A stretch of 64,000 bases of DNA from JBGVMW01 sp045125095 (GCA_045125095.1 JBGVMW010000127.1:1-64000); one strand, 5' to 3'; counted from the first letter of the stretch, positions 1 through 8,359 are shown. The notes: generated by a model not told the origin, from the sequence alone. A program made the numbers and translations.

Positions 1-19
1 AATTTGACGTGCTCTCGCT

Positions 20-85
20 CCCTTCAAACGTAGCGGACACTAGGGCTGTAAAATACACAGCCCAAGTGCCGACGTTTTCAGAGGG
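20..85. other. Imperfect long hairpin at left edge
   Basis: Nested complementary blocks are visible: CCCT (20-23) and AAACGT (26-31) pair with ACGTTT (72-77) and AGGG (82-85), CGG/CACT (34-41) with AGTG/CCG (65-71), and GGGCTG (43-48) with CAGCCC (58-63). No reading frame with coding character covers it and I match it to no known RNA family. The minus strand just left of it (GCGAGAGCACG) resembles sequence near the tail of the dispersed repeat at 13.4 kb, so it may be part of that element. Strand and function are unknown. Confidence 0.4.
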
Positions 86-210
86 TCACATATAGACTAT
101 GTAGCAAACAGCTATCTGTCACAAACAATTCTGACAATTCACTACCTTGTTGGCGTTTCGCAATTACCTATTATTTATTGTTGTAGATAACAGTTCGTGC
201 GCATCACTTT

Positions 211-275
211 TTATATACCAGGAAATTTTGAGTATCACACTCTATAATAAACCGTTGTGATTGCCTGGTATATAA
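211..275 (-). repeat. Terminator-linked palindromic repeat, copy 1
   Basis: A 63-65 bp element with inverted ends (TATATACCAGG ... CCTGGTATATA) and the internal motif ACCGTTGTGAT. It is the most divergent full copy of the family at 12870, 13530, 13680, 22977 and 62791. On the minus strand it directly follows the T-tract of the terminator at 273-312. A residual tail motif (GATGCGCACGAA) follows on the minus strand, as in copies 3 and 6. Confidence 0.8.
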
Positions 276-312
276 AAAAAGCCTTAAAGAATTACTCTTC
301 AAGGCTTTTTAT
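273..312 (-). terminator. Intrinsic terminator after the FMN riboswitch
   Basis: On the minus strand an AAGCCTT...AAGGCTT stem with about 12 pairs and one mismatch is followed by a run of seven T. It lies about 70 nt downstream of the FMN aptamer and is the likely expression platform of the riboswitch, unless it merely insulates it. Confidence 0.75.
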
Positions 313-380
313 CCATAACAAATTCACAACCACAATTGTTTTCAAAAATATATGTGGCATGTAACTACATACAGTATCTT

Positions 381-486
381 TTCTTCTCTCATCCAGACTA
401 TACTGTCGGTTTCGGAATTGCACCGAATCAACCCGTGGGCTTGTGGACTGTTACCACCGGTAGGGACTTGCACCCTGCCTTGAAGA
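381..486 (-). promoter_or_regulatory. FMN riboswitch (RFN element)
   Basis: The minus strand reads AAGGCAGGGTGCAAGTCCC, then TACCGGTGGTAACAGTCC, later GATTCGGTGCAATTCCG, AACCGACAGTATAGTCTGG and ATGAGAGAAG. These are the conserved RFN blocks in the right order and spacing. RFN aptamers bind flavin mononucleotide and switch off riboflavin uptake (ribU) or synthesis genes. The controlled gene is not in the window: left of it lie a terminator, a repeat copy and about 210 bp without a gene, so it should begin beyond the left edge. There is no clear dedicated promoter; the upstream DNA is the decayed gene at 487-676. Confidence 0.93.
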
Positions 487-676
487 ATCTATTTATTTTT
501 CTGTCTGTCAGTATATACCTGTTTGCATAGGAATGCAAGTAGTTTTCTGTTATTGAGAAAAATTTCTCGCCATTATGCGAAAAACCATATTCACCATAGC
601 TGTTTTTGATGGAAACCTTTTGAATGGTTTCCATCTGCTTGATATATATATAATCCGCTTCTTCCTCTGCTGCCAC
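487..676 (-). pseudogene. Remnant of a DUF4340-like protein
   Basis: Directly downstream of the GldG-like gene and in its frame after two TAA stops is an open stretch beginning VAAEEEADYIYIKQMETIQK and continuing with KNSYGEYGF and NGEKFF. In related Clostridia the GldG gene is usually followed by a DUF4340 protein whose segment after the membrane anchor looks like this (acidic linker, then short beta strands). Here the N-terminal membrane segment and almost all of the C-terminal body are missing and the frame runs into the FMN riboswitch. No proper ribosome binding site exists: the only GTG sits directly against AAAGG. I read it as a degraded gene; the family assignment is inference. Confidence 0.5.
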
Positions 677-688
677 CTTTTTTCTTTA

Positions 689-2116
689 TTATGCTTTTCT
701 ACGTTTTCTCCAAATAATAAAACCAACAATCATCATACCAAGTGGAATTACTGCTACAAAGAAAATGCCAAACAAACCGCCTGTAGCCACTGTATTCATC
801 TGAACTTCTAAGCTCTTTGCTTCAATAGAAATGTTTTCCACATCTTCAAAGCTAGCAGCCACAGAATTCATAAATATTGTTGCGTTTGCCAAATTAGAGA
901 ATCGAGTCAATATTGTTTCAGAAATAAAGTTCGTAGAAGACAATACTGTAAAATGTGCGGTTGCGCTCTGTGCATCTCCTGCGCTGGTTGCATCACCATT
1001 TGTTGTACCTGTAGGTGTTACACTTTTCTCTATTCGTGCACCAAGGATGTAAGTTCCATTTGTTTCTGCATTTTCAGTAACAGCATATGCATTTTCCGAT
1101 GTAGTTAAAAATGCTTCCACAGAATCATCTTCCGTCGTCTGTTCCAATCCTAATGTTGTGTAAATCAATGCATAATCATCGCTTGCCACATCAGTAAATA
1201 CTTCGCTGGAAGTATCTCCTACCGGGAAGAATGTATATGGATCATTCTGATAATATCTGCTGGTATCTGCAATGTATCCCTCTGCCATTTTTAATCCATA
1301 GGATGCAAGAAGCTTATCAAGATTTGGTGTATCTGTTTCAATTGCACCAAGAATTACATATACACTACCTCCATTGTTCATGAAGGTTTCTATCTGTGAT
1401 AATTCGTCCTCTGCTAAATCCTTTGTAATACCATGTATCAATAACAATTCACAATCTTCCGGTATACCACCATCGGATAATAAATGAACAGAATCCACAC
1501 TGACATTCTGCTTCTCTAAGCCTTGTGCTATGGCTGTAGCCAAATCCGCTTCACCATGACCGGTAGTTGTATAAATCTTATGATTGTTTCCACTTGTTAC
1601 ATAATCAATGGCACTTGTCAACTGACCTTCACCATCAAATGCAGTTTCTTCTTTTGTACCATAATAATAGTAATACTCTTCATCATACCGGATGATGTCT
1701 GACATAGCAATGACACGCGACTTACCAGTCGCTTCACAGGATACTACAACCGTATCTTCCTCTGCCTCATAAGTGCTTAATGCCGTCGGATGCTGTACCG
1801 GGTCAATTGTTTCAACAGAAATGTTATCGCTTCTTTCCTTATACAGGTCGATAAATCGTGTAATACGTGTATCTACATTGCCTTCCTGTGCTAATATTGT
1901 AATCTGTATTTCATCATCTAAGGTATCTAACATTTCTTTTGTTGTATCTGTAATGGAATAAATATTAGTAGAACTAATATCAATATTTTTTATACCAGAA
2001 GGCAACTCACCAGCAATCAGATTTATCACAATCACAACTGCAAGTACCACAATTGTAAGGCCTACACTGTAAGTACCTTTCTTAAAATATTTATTTGTAA
2101 ATGTGGTTTTTTTCAT
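689..2116 (-). CDS. GldG-like ABC transporter auxiliary protein
   Basis: A 475-residue protein with an N-terminal membrane helix (about residues 17-38), a large extracytoplasmic region and a C-terminal helix (about 443-467) followed by the basic tail WRKRRKA. This architecture, with the N-terminal region SSTNIYSITDTTKEML and later TTGHGEADLA, matches the GldG / ABC_transp_aux family. Such proteins accompany GldF-type permeases; in Bacteroidetes they serve gliding and secretion, whereas in Clostridia the substrate is unknown. It starts 10 bp after the permease gene, so the ATPase, permease and GldG genes form one operon. The decayed DUF4340-like remnant follows it. Confidence 0.85.
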   Translation of the reverse strand: MKKTTFTNKYFKKGTYSVGLTIVVLAVVIVINLIAGELPSGIKNIDISSTNIYSITDTTKEMLDTLDDEIQITILAQEGNVDTRITRFIDLYKERSDNISVETIDPVQHPTALSTYEAEEDTVVVSCEATGKSRVIAMSDIIRYDEEYYYYYGTKEETAFDGEGQLTSAIDYVTSGNNHKIYTTTGHGEADLATAIAQGLEKQNVSVDSVHLLSDGGIPEDCELLLIHGITKDLAEDELSQIETFMNNGGSVYVILGAIETDTPNLDKLLASYGLKMAEGYIADTSRYYQNDPYTFFPVGDTSSEVFTDVASDDYALIYTTLGLEQTTEDDSVEAFLTTSENAYAVTENAETNGTYILGARIEKSVTPTGTTNGDATSAGDAQSATAHFTVLSSTNFISETILTRFSNLANATIFMNSVAASFEDVENISIEAKSLEVQMNTVATGGLFGIFFVAVIPLGMMIVGFIIWRKRRKA

Positions 2117-2126
2117 AGCTGACCTC

Positions 2127-2993
2127 CTAACTCCATCTTCGTTTCTGCAATACCTGTGTTGTCAGGAAAACAAACAACATACTTACAGAAACATAAAATA
2201 CAACACCTGTCACATCAAAGATGTTGTTAAATGCAAAATTATCAAAATATCCAAGAAAATTTAATTTTCCTAATAAATTTGGTAATGCGCTACTGAATAA
2301 ACTACTCTTTAAGTTATAAACAATAAGAAGTGCCAACACACCAACTGCTTCCATCGCCATTGCTACGATATAATTCTTGTTCATGCCATAGATTAATAAC
2401 ACAACAACTGTCAGTACAATCACAAATCCAATTAACGATCCTATCGCGGATGTTGGAATGAGACTAACGACACCTTCCCAGATCTGTACAATAAATAAAA
2501 TACCTATCGTTGCCACAGCAGCAATTACCTGACTTTCTGTTAAAGAAGAAATAAACATACCAATAGCAATATACGTACATCCAATTAAAAAGAATGCAAA
2601 AATAGTTGAGTAATCTACCATAAGATAGCTTGTTCCCTGCATCTTAATCACTAATGGGCATAAACAGCTAAATAACATTGGAATTACTAGTAAAGAAACC
2701 ATTCCTAAGAATTTTCCCATTACAATTTTCCCGACAGAAATCGGTGCAGTCAGTAAAAGCTGATCTGTTTTTGTTTTTCTTTCTTCCGAAAAACTTTTCA
2801 TGGTTACTACCGGAATTGCAAACACTAACACAATCAAAGCACTGCTGAGGGTATAAGAAAAATACGGATATCCGCTCATCATGTTATATGCCAGAAAATA
2901 AATTCCAAGAAACACCATCAGCACTGCCACAAACACATAACCGATCATGGATTGAAAATACGATTGAAATTCCCTTTTCCATATTGCTATCAT
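2127..2993 (-). CDS. ABC-2 family permease, GldF-like
   Basis: A 288-residue hydrophobic protein with about six membrane segments and the conserved ABC-2 stretch SFSEERKTKTDQLLLTAPIS after the second helix. It is the membrane subunit of an exporter-type ABC system with the ATPase upstream and the GldG-like protein downstream. Its ATG overlaps the stop codon of the ATPase gene (TAATG), which indicates translational coupling. The substrate is not predictable from sequence. Confidence 0.87.
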   Translation of the reverse strand: MIAIWKREFQSYFQSMIGYVFVAVLMVFLGIYFLAYNMMSGYPYFSYTLSSALIVLVFAIPVVTMKSFSEERKTKTDQLLLTAPISVGKIVMGKFLGMVSLLVIPMLFSCLCPLVIKMQGTSYLMVDYSTIFAFFLIGCTYIAIGMFISSLTESQVIAAVATIGILFIVQIWEGVVSLIPTSAIGSLIGFVIVLTVVVLLIYGMNKNYIVAMAMEAVGVLALLIVYNLKSSLFSSALPNLLGKLNFLGYFDNFAFNNIFDVTGVVFYVSVSMLFVFLTTQVLQKRRWS

Positions 2994-3952
2994 TACGACT
3001 CCTCCTTGCTGTTTCTAAATTTACTATCTGCTGTCAACTCAAGGAATACATCCTCTAATGTTGCATTTTCCTTTTTGATTTCTAAAATTGGACACTTTGC
3101 ATTTGCATAGGCGTAGAAAATATCCTCTCTGAAATCATATTCTCCTTTGCCCTGTACCGTAACAGAACATGTACCGTCCTCATTTTCCACAATCTTATAG
3201 GAAATCATCTTATTAAATGCATTCATGACTTCTTTTACATTCGCTCTGTCACCTTTCACTATGTAAGTAAGGGTATTTGCATTTCCTAATTTTCCTTCTA
3301 ACTGTTCCGGCGTATCACTTGCCACTAATTTTCCATGTGCAATAATCATAATATGATCGCAAACTGCACTGATTTCTGAAAGAATGTGAGAACTTAAGAT
3401 TACCGTATGCTCTTTGGCAAGCTCCTTAATCAACTCACGCATTTCAATAATCTGCTTTGGATCTAAGCCTACCATTGGCTCATCCAAAATCAAGATTGGC
3501 GGAAATCCTAACAACGCCTGTGCCAAACCAACACGTTGGCGATAACCTTTGGACAAATTACGAATCAGACGTTTTCTTACGTCCGCTAACTTCACTTTTT
3601 CTACTACTGCATCAATTGCTTTTGCGCGCTCTGCCTTTGGGATTTTTTTTAAACCTGCCGCAAAACTTAAATATTCCTGTACCGTCATATCCATATATAC
3701 TGGTGGTATTTCCGGAAGATAACCGATACATGCCTTTGCTTCCTCCGGCTCCTCTAAAATATCATGACCATTCACAACAACAGTACCTTCTGTTGCTGCC
3801 AAATAACCCGTCATTATATTCATAGTGGTAGATTTTCCTGCACCATTTGGTCCTAAGAAACCATAAATCTGTCCTTGCTCTACCGTAAAGCTCAAGTGAT
3901 CAACCGCAACATATTCACCATACTGCTTTACCAAGTCTTTCACCTCTATCAA
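2993..3952 (-). CDS. ABC transporter ATP-binding protein (GldA-like)
   Basis: A 319-residue cytoplasmic ATPase with Walker A GPNGAGKST (34-42), signature LSKGYRQR (about 133-140), Walker B LILDEP, and an SSHIL switch segment. The C-terminal part after the nucleotide-binding domain is typical of ATPases that drive ABC-2 permeases. I chose the TTG at 3952 (LIEVKDLVKQYG) because AAAGGAGG lies just upstream; the frame stays open further to 4090 but that extension has no family resemblance. The gene is first in the operon with the permease and GldG-like genes. Confidence 0.87.
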   Translation of the reverse strand: MIEVKDLVKQYGEYVAVDHLSFTVEQGQIYGFLGPNGAGKSTTMNIMTGYLAATEGTVVVNGHDILEEPEEAKACIGYLPEIPPVYMDMTVQEYLSFAAGLKKIPKAERAKAIDAVVEKVKLADVRKRLIRNLSKGYRQRVGLAQALLGFPPILILDEPMVGLDPKQIIEMRELIKELAKEHTVILSSHILSEISAVCDHIMIIAHGKLVASDTPEQLEGKLGNANTLTYIVKGDRANVKEVMNAFNKMISYKIVENEDGTCSVTVQGKGEYDFREDIFYAYANAKCPILEIKKENATLEDVFLELTADSKFRNSKEES

Positions 3953-4092
3953 ATGACTTCCTCCTTTTGCGTTTCTTACTCTGTATTTCGAACGCACTAT
4001 AGCATTGTATGAAAAAATTGTGTTGCTTATGGTACAAATTTGTGAGCTAAATGTGAAAATGAGACGCTTTAAACAGTTAGTCAAAAGCAAAA

Positions 4093-4121
4093 AACGAGAG
4101 CATCCATCGACACTCTCGTTC
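4093..4121 (-). terminator. Intrinsic terminator of the YtrB-like operon
   Basis: On the minus strand an AACGAGAG...CTCTCGTT stem is followed by TTTTT, 11 bp downstream of the permease stop codon. It separates the GntR/ABC unit from the Gld-type operon. Confidence 0.85.
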
Positions 4122-4131
4122 CCACTTCACT

Positions 4132-4785
4132 CTAAAATTCTTTCTTTTCCATTATGCGCACACTGATAACCACTGATACAAGCAAAACTACAAACGAAGC
4201 TACAAACGCTGCTACCACAATCGTTCCCATATTCATAACAGGCAAAGAACTCAAAATTTTGTTCACATCAATGTGCAAGATTTCCACCAGCTTCACCAAG
4301 GCAAATCCTACTACAAAAGCAATACCCACAACCACAAGCATTGCGGTTCTTCCCTTTTCTCCTCCAAATTTTAACAGGAAAGGAATCATAACTGACAGCA
4401 TAACAAATAAACATGGCAGTAAAATAACTGCTTCTATCAGTCCCTCCTTTAACACAAAATCAGCATTCTGATACATCTGAAATGGTATAGAGGTAAGTAC
4501 GCCAATCAGCCACGCTATCACACCTAAAATAATAGAAAACACATATTTTTCTGTGGCATAGGTCCTTCTTCCCACCGGCAAGGTAAATAAAAACGCATAT
4601 CCATTATCAAATTCATCATAGCTAATCGTGCTTAAAGAAACAGAACTACACAAAAAAGTCAAATACGATATCACAAATGTTGCATTGGAATTGCCATTCA
4701 ACAGAATTGCTATTACAAGCAACATGATAAGAAATTTCTTCTGCTGCAGAAATAACCGCAAATCCTTTATTAATAATCCTCTCAT
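4132..4785 (-). CDS. ABC-2 transporter permease
   Basis: A 217-residue membrane protein with about six hydrophobic segments. It begins MRGLLIKDLRLFLQQKKF and carries the FTLPVGRRTYATEKY stretch common in small ABC-2 permeases next to GntR regulators. It is the membrane half of a bacitracin/YtrB-type exporter with the ATPase at 4782-5633, whose stop codon overlaps this start by four bases (ATGA). The substrate is unknown; in Bacillus the Ytr system responds to cell-wall antibiotics, which is family context and not shown here. Confidence 0.85.
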   Translation of the reverse strand: MRGLLIKDLRLFLQQKKFLIMLLVIAILLNGNSNATFVISYLTFLCSSVSLSTISYDEFDNGYAFLFTLPVGRRTYATEKYVFSIILGVIAWLIGVLTSIPFQMYQNADFVLKEGLIEAVILLPCLFVMLSVMIPFLLKFGGEKGRTAMLVVVGIAFVVGFALVKLVEILHIDVNKILSSLPVMNMGTIVVAAFVASFVVLLVSVVISVRIMEKKEF

Positions 4786-5633
4786 ACGTTTGTTCCCCCT
4801 ATCATCATTACAATCAATTCGTCAATATTTCCTTTTTCAATCACAATGTCTTTATAGTTTTCTAAGTAAAACTGTTTCTGGTTCGTCAGACAACGGTAAC
4901 CAAATGCCTCTTTTTTTGTCTTCAAAATATATTGCTTATCTAAAGCTGCATATTGCTGCTCACTTACCTTCAACTGTGCATAATCACTTAACAGTACATC
5001 AGTTTCCTCATGCAGAATAATTTTTCCATCATGAATCATATAAATATCATCGCATAAACTTTCAATATCCGAAGATATATGGGAACTGATTAAAATTGCC
5101 CGGTTTTCGTCCTCCTCCATATAATTTCTTAACATCTCTAATATTTCATCTCTTGCCATCACATCCAGACCTACTGTAGGTTCATCTAAAATCAACAACG
5201 TCGCATTATGGCTGATTGCCACTAAAATCTTTAATTTTGCCTTCATTCCTGTTGAGAAATCTTTTAATTTCTTATTCATTGGCAATCCAAAATGTTCACA
5301 TTGTTGCAAAAATTGCTTTTTATCAAATTCTTCATAAAAATTCTCCAATATAGCTCCAATATCTCCAATATTTAATGACATGCTAAATCCGGAATCAGAC
5401 AGAACCACTCCGAGCTTCTGTCTGTCCTTGTTGCTCAGTTCTTTTATATCCTTCCCATCAATCTCAATGGTACCACTGTCCATATGCAACAATCCCAAGA
5501 TTGATTTGAAGGTAGTACTTTTACCGGCTCCATTCTGACCTATCAGCCCAGTAATACATCCAGCCTGTACTTCCAGTGAACACTCTAAGGTGAAACTATC
5601 ATACTTTTTTTTGACATGATTAATCTTTAACAT
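4782..5633 (-). CDS. ABC transporter ATP-binding protein (YtrB-like)
   Basis: A 283-residue ATPase with Walker A GQNGAGKST (32-40), signature FSTGMKAKL, Walker B LLILDEPTVGLD and SSHIS. It lies between a GntR-type regulator, which it overlaps by seven bases, and the ABC-2 permease. That order (ytrA-like, ATPase, permease) is the usual one for YtrA-controlled exporters. It probably energises export by the downstream permease. The C-terminal 80 residues show no recognised domain. Confidence 0.87.
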   Translation of the reverse strand: MLKINHVKKKYDSFTLECSLEVQAGCITGLIGQNGAGKSTTFKSILGLLHMDSGTIEIDGKDIKELSNKDRQKLGVVLSDSGFSMSLNIGDIGAILENFYEEFDKKQFLQQCEHFGLPMNKKLKDFSTGMKAKLKILVAISHNATLLILDEPTVGLDVMARDEILEMLRNYMEEDENRAILISSHISSDIESLCDDIYMIHDGKIILHEETDVLLSDYAQLKVSEQQYAALDKQYILKTKKEAFGYRCLTNQKQFYLENYKDIVIEKGNIDELIVMMIGGTNV

Positions 5634-6007
5634 AGCGAATCCTCCATTAAAATTTCAAATAATTCCCTAATTTCCTCATTACTTAACCCATATTTTCTGC
5701 CTTTTGAAATGGCCAGTTCCAAATCGGCTTCTACCTCTTTTCTACTTTCCTCCCGTAGAAATTCTTTTCCGGCAGCGGCAACAAATGTGCCTTTTCCATG
5801 AACAGTTACGGTAAACCCTTCCTGTTCTAAATTATCATACGCCTTCTTAACTGTCAGTGCGCTGATTTTCAATTCCTTCGACAAGCCACGAACAGATGGT
5901 AACACATCATTTTCAACCAGCTCGCCTTTTTGTATCATTTCCTTGATTTGTTCCATAATCTGCTCATAGATTGGAACCATGGATGAATTACTAATTATAA
6001 TATGCAT
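5627..6007 (-). CDS. GntR-family regulator, YtrA subfamily
   Basis: A 126-residue cytoplasmic repressor-type protein. The N-terminal winged helix is recognisable from PIYEQIMEQIKEMIQKGEL, LPSVRGLSKEL and VKKAYDNLEQEG followed by HGKGTFVA. The short C-terminal tail without an effector domain is typical of the YtrA subfamily, which senses cell-envelope stress or controls a neighbouring ABC exporter. The ATG at 6007 follows GGAGGAAGGAAAT; the open frame upstream to 6244 lies across the promoter and is not part of the gene. Autoregulation is likely given the dyad in its promoter. Confidence 0.88.
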   Translation of the reverse strand: MHIIISNSSMVPIYEQIMEQIKEMIQKGELVENDVLPSVRGLSKELKISALTVKKAYDNLEQEGFTVTVHGKGTFVAAAGKEFLREESRKEVEADLELAISKGRKYGLSNEEIRELFEILMEDSLC

Positions 6008-6026
6008 ATTTCCTTCCTCCGATATA

Positions 6027-6058
6027 AACAGTATATAACAGTGTATATCTGTTGTCAA
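6027..6058 (-). promoter_or_regulatory. Promoter and candidate operator of the GntR/ABC operon
   Basis: The minus strand has TTGACA (6058-6053), a 17-bp spacer and TATACT (6035-6030), ending 23 bp before the regulator's ATG. The core lies inside AACAG-N17-CTGTT half-sites (6027-6053), with a further ACAGT-type repeat close by. YtrA-type GntR repressors bind such dyads, so autorepression is a reasonable inference. Confidence 0.75.
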
Positions 6059-6160
6059 CTGTTTTATACTGTTATACGTCATTGTTATAAAAATAGTACA
6101 AAAGTCCCTCTCATGAATTGTCGCAAATTTACCAAAAATATGGTACAATACGAAAAGGCT

Positions 6161-6243
6161 TAGTGACTGTTGCCTGGTACATCCGTTTTTAATTAACCGA
6201 TGTACTAGAAGGCGGAAGGACCTTTGTGATAACACAACAGTCA
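6161..6243 (+). promoter_or_regulatory. Structured leader upstream of hydG
   Basis: A nine-base perfect stem TGACTGTTG (6164-6172) / CAACAGTCA (6235-6243) encloses a second perfect stem GTACATC (6177-6183) / GATGTAC (6199-6205) and the unpaired stretch GGCGGAAGGACCTTTG. It sits between a possible extended -10 (TGGTACAAT, near 6140) and the hydG ribosome binding site. No known riboswitch consensus fits. It could be a regulatory leader or an mRNA stabiliser. Confidence 0.5.
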
Positions 6244-6275
6244 TCTTATTAAAACGCCAGAATCGAGGGAACTAT

Positions 6276-7703
6276 ATGTCTTATACTTACAATCCGGCTT
6301 CACGAGTAGCCGATGAATTTATCAACCATGAGGAAATTCTTGAAACCTTATCTTATGCAGAGAAAAACAAGCACAACGAACCACTTATTCGTTCTATTGT
6401 AGAGAAAGCAACGCTCCGCAAAGGCTTGTCTCACCGCGAAGCAGCCATTCTTTTAGATTGCGACATTCCGGAAATCAACAAAGAAATCTTCGCGCTTGCT
6501 GAACAGATTAAAAAAGATTTTTATGGTAATCGTATTGTGATGTTTGCACCGTTGTATCTTTCAAATTACTGTGTAAATGGTTGCGTATACTGTCCATATC
6601 ATATGAAAAATAAACACATACCCAGAAAGAAACTGACACAGGAAGAAGTTCGTCAGGAAGTTATTGCCTTACAGGATATGGGACACAAACGTCTTGCTAT
6701 TGAAGCTGGTGAAGATCCGGTAAATAATCCTATTGAATATATTTTAGAATGTATTGATACTATTTACAGTATCAAGCATAAAAATGGTGCCATTCGCCGC
6801 GTCAATGTAAACATTGCCGCAACTACAGTTGAAAATTACAAAAAACTTAGAGATGCCGGTATTGGCACATACATTTTATTCCAGGAAACCTATCACAAGG
6901 AAAGCTATGAAAAACTGCACCCAACAGGACCGAAACACGATTATAACTATCATACAGAAGCCATGGATCGCGCAATGGACGGTGGCATTGATGATGTTGG
7001 TCTTGGCGTACTATTTGGCCTTGAACTGTACCGCTATGAATTTGCAGGACTTCTCATGCATGCCGAGCATTTAGAAGCTGTACATGGTGTTGGTCCGCAT
7101 ACCATCAGCGTGCCGCGCATTCGCCGTGCTGATGACATCGATCCATCCACCTTTGACAATGGTATTGATGATGAAATTTTTGCAAAATTAGTTGCCTGCA
7201 TTCGCATTGCGGTTCCTTATACCGGAATGATTGTATCCACCCGTGAAAGCCAGGCTTGTCGTGAACGTGTGTTGCATTTAGGCGTTTCACAGATAAGTGG
7301 CGGCTCCCGTACTTCTGTTGGTGGATATGTGGAAGAAGAACCTGAGGATGCTTCTTCTGCGCAGTTTGATGTCAGTGACACGCGCAGCCTTGATGAAGTT
7401 GTCAACTGGCTCATGCGCCTTGGCTACATTCCAAGCTTCTGTACTGCCTGCTACAGAGAAGGTCGAACCGGCGACCGTTTCATGAGCTTATTGAAAAGTG
7501 GACAGATTCAAAACTGCTGTCACCCGAATGCACTGATGACGTTAAAGGAATATTTAGAGGATTATGCCTCTGCGGATACAAAAAATATTGGGGATAAACT
7601 GATCCTCGATGAAATTAAAAACATTCCAAATGAAAAAGTACGAAACATTGTAATTGATAATTTAAAAAATATCGGCGATGGAAAACGGGATTTCCGATTC
7701 TAA
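6276..7703 (+). CDS. hydG: [FeFe]-hydrogenase maturase HydG
   Basis: A 475-residue radical SAM tyrosine lyase that cleaves tyrosine to p-cresol, CO and cyanide and builds the Fe(CO)2(CN) synthon of the hydrogenase H-cluster. The radical SAM cluster motif CVNGCVYC (C99, C103, C106) has the CX3CX2C spacing of HydG. The C-terminal CTACYREGRTG with C389, C392 and C415 gives the CX2CX22C site for the second iron-sulfur cluster, which separates HydG from the related ThiH. Full length. It is transcribed away from the GntR operon, is preceded by GAGGGAAC at a good distance, and stands alone: hydE, hydF and the hydrogenase genes are not in the window. Confidence 0.97.
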   Translation: MSYTYNPASRVADEFINHEEILETLSYAEKNKHNEPLIRSIVEKATLRKGLSHREAAILLDCDIPEINKEIFALAEQIKKDFYGNRIVMFAPLYLSNYCVNGCVYCPYHMKNKHIPRKKLTQEEVRQEVIALQDMGHKRLAIEAGEDPVNNPIEYILECIDTIYSIKHKNGAIRRVNVNIAATTVENYKKLRDAGIGTYILFQETYHKESYEKLHPTGPKHDYNYHTEAMDRAMDGGIDDVGLGVLFGLELYRYEFAGLLMHAEHLEAVHGVGPHTISVPRIRRADDIDPSTFDNGIDDEIFAKLVACIRIAVPYTGMIVSTRESQACRERVLHLGVSQISGGSRTSVGGYVEEEPEDASSAQFDVSDTRSLDEVVNWLMRLGYIPSFCTACYREGRTGDRFMSLLKSGQIQNCCHPNALMTLKEYLEDYASADTKNIGDKLILDEIKNIPNEKVRNIVIDNLKNIGDGKRDFRF

Positions 7704-7714
7704 CATGTATATTG

Positions 7715-7757
7715 ACACCATTCTCTTATTGGTATGTATAAGGGAATGGTGTTTTTC
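7715..7757 (+). terminator. Terminator of hydG
   Basis: ACACCATTC (7715-7723) pairs with GAATGGTGT (7744-7752) and is followed by TTTTT. It is placed just downstream of the hydG stop codon. Confidence 0.85.
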
Positions 7758-7862
7758 TCATGTATAAGATGCTTAGTGAAAAAGATTTGCAGGTGATAGC
7801 TGCATTAATTAACAATTCTAAATAATTCTATTGCATGAAATGGAACGTTATGATAAAAAAAT

Positions 7863-7893
7863 AACTCAGTAAACATTTGTGTTTACTGAGTTT
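7863..7893 (-). terminator. Terminator of the tRNA operon
   Basis: AAACTCAGTAAACA and TGTTTACTGAGTT form a near-perfect stem followed on the minus strand by ATTTTTTT, directly after the tRNA-Lys gene, which is the last of six. Confidence 0.88.
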
Positions 7894-7897
7894 CTAA

Positions 7898-7970
7898 TGA
7901 GACATCGGGGATTCGAACCCCGGACAACTTGATTAAAAGTCAAGTGCTCTACCGACTGAGCTAATATCCC
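7898..7970 (-). tRNA. tRNA-Lys(TTT)
   Basis: Cloverleaf on the minus strand: acceptor GGGATAT/ATGTCTC (two G-T pairs), anticodon stem CTTGA/TCAAG with loop CTTTTAA (anticodon TTT), and T arm with GGTTCGAATCC. CCA is not encoded. It is the last gene of a six-tRNA cluster. Confidence 0.95.
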
Positions 7971-7982
7971 ATATTCAAAAAA

Positions 7983-8054
7983 CTGGGCTAGCTGGATTCG
8001 AACCAGCGCATGCAGGAGTCAAAGTCCTGTGCCTTACCGCTTGGCGATAACCCA
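7983..8054 (-). tRNA. tRNA-Gln(TTG)
   Basis: Cloverleaf on the minus strand: acceptor TGGGTTA/TAGCCCA, anticodon stem CAGGA/TCCTG with loop CTTTGAC (anticodon TTG), T arm CTGGTTCGAATCCAG. CCA is not encoded. Confidence 0.95.
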
Positions 8055-8080
8055 TCATCACCTTGACTTGCAAAGATGAA

Positions 8081-8154
8081 GGTGGATACAGGGATTCGAA
8101 CCCTGGGCCTCCAGAGCCACAATCTGGCGCGCTAACCAACTGCGCTATACCCAC
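8081..8154 (-). tRNA. tRNA-His(GTG)
   Basis: Cloverleaf on the minus strand: acceptor GTGGGTA/TATCCAC with discriminator C and an encoded G at -1, as expected for tRNA-His. Anticodon stem CCAGA/TCTGG carries loop TTGTGGC (anticodon GTG). Confidence 0.95.
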
Positions 8155-8211
8155 CATAACATGTGCAGAATCTTGCGATTCTGGTCTGTCAGCTAAATAG
8201 CGGACAAAAAA

Positions 8212-8285
<74 letters not shown>

Positions 8286-8288
8286 ATA

Positions 8289-8359
8289 AGCGGGTGATGG
8301 GAATCGAACCCACGTATCTAGCTTGGAAGGCTAGTGTTCTACCATTGAACTACACCCGC
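8289..8359 (-). tRNA. tRNA-Gly(TCC)
   Basis: Cloverleaf on the minus strand: acceptor GCGGGTG/CACCCGC, anticodon stem CTAGC/GCTAG with loop CTTCCAA (anticodon TCC), T arm TGGGTTCGATTCCCA. Confidence 0.95.

Noticed and set aside
336..530. 64-residue plus-strand frame
   Set aside because: It is antisense to the FMN riboswitch, which explains the sequence conservation.
7760..7825. 21-residue frame MYKMLSEKDLQVIAALINNSK
   Set aside because: It begins on the T-tract of the hydG terminator without a ribosome binding site; too short to support.
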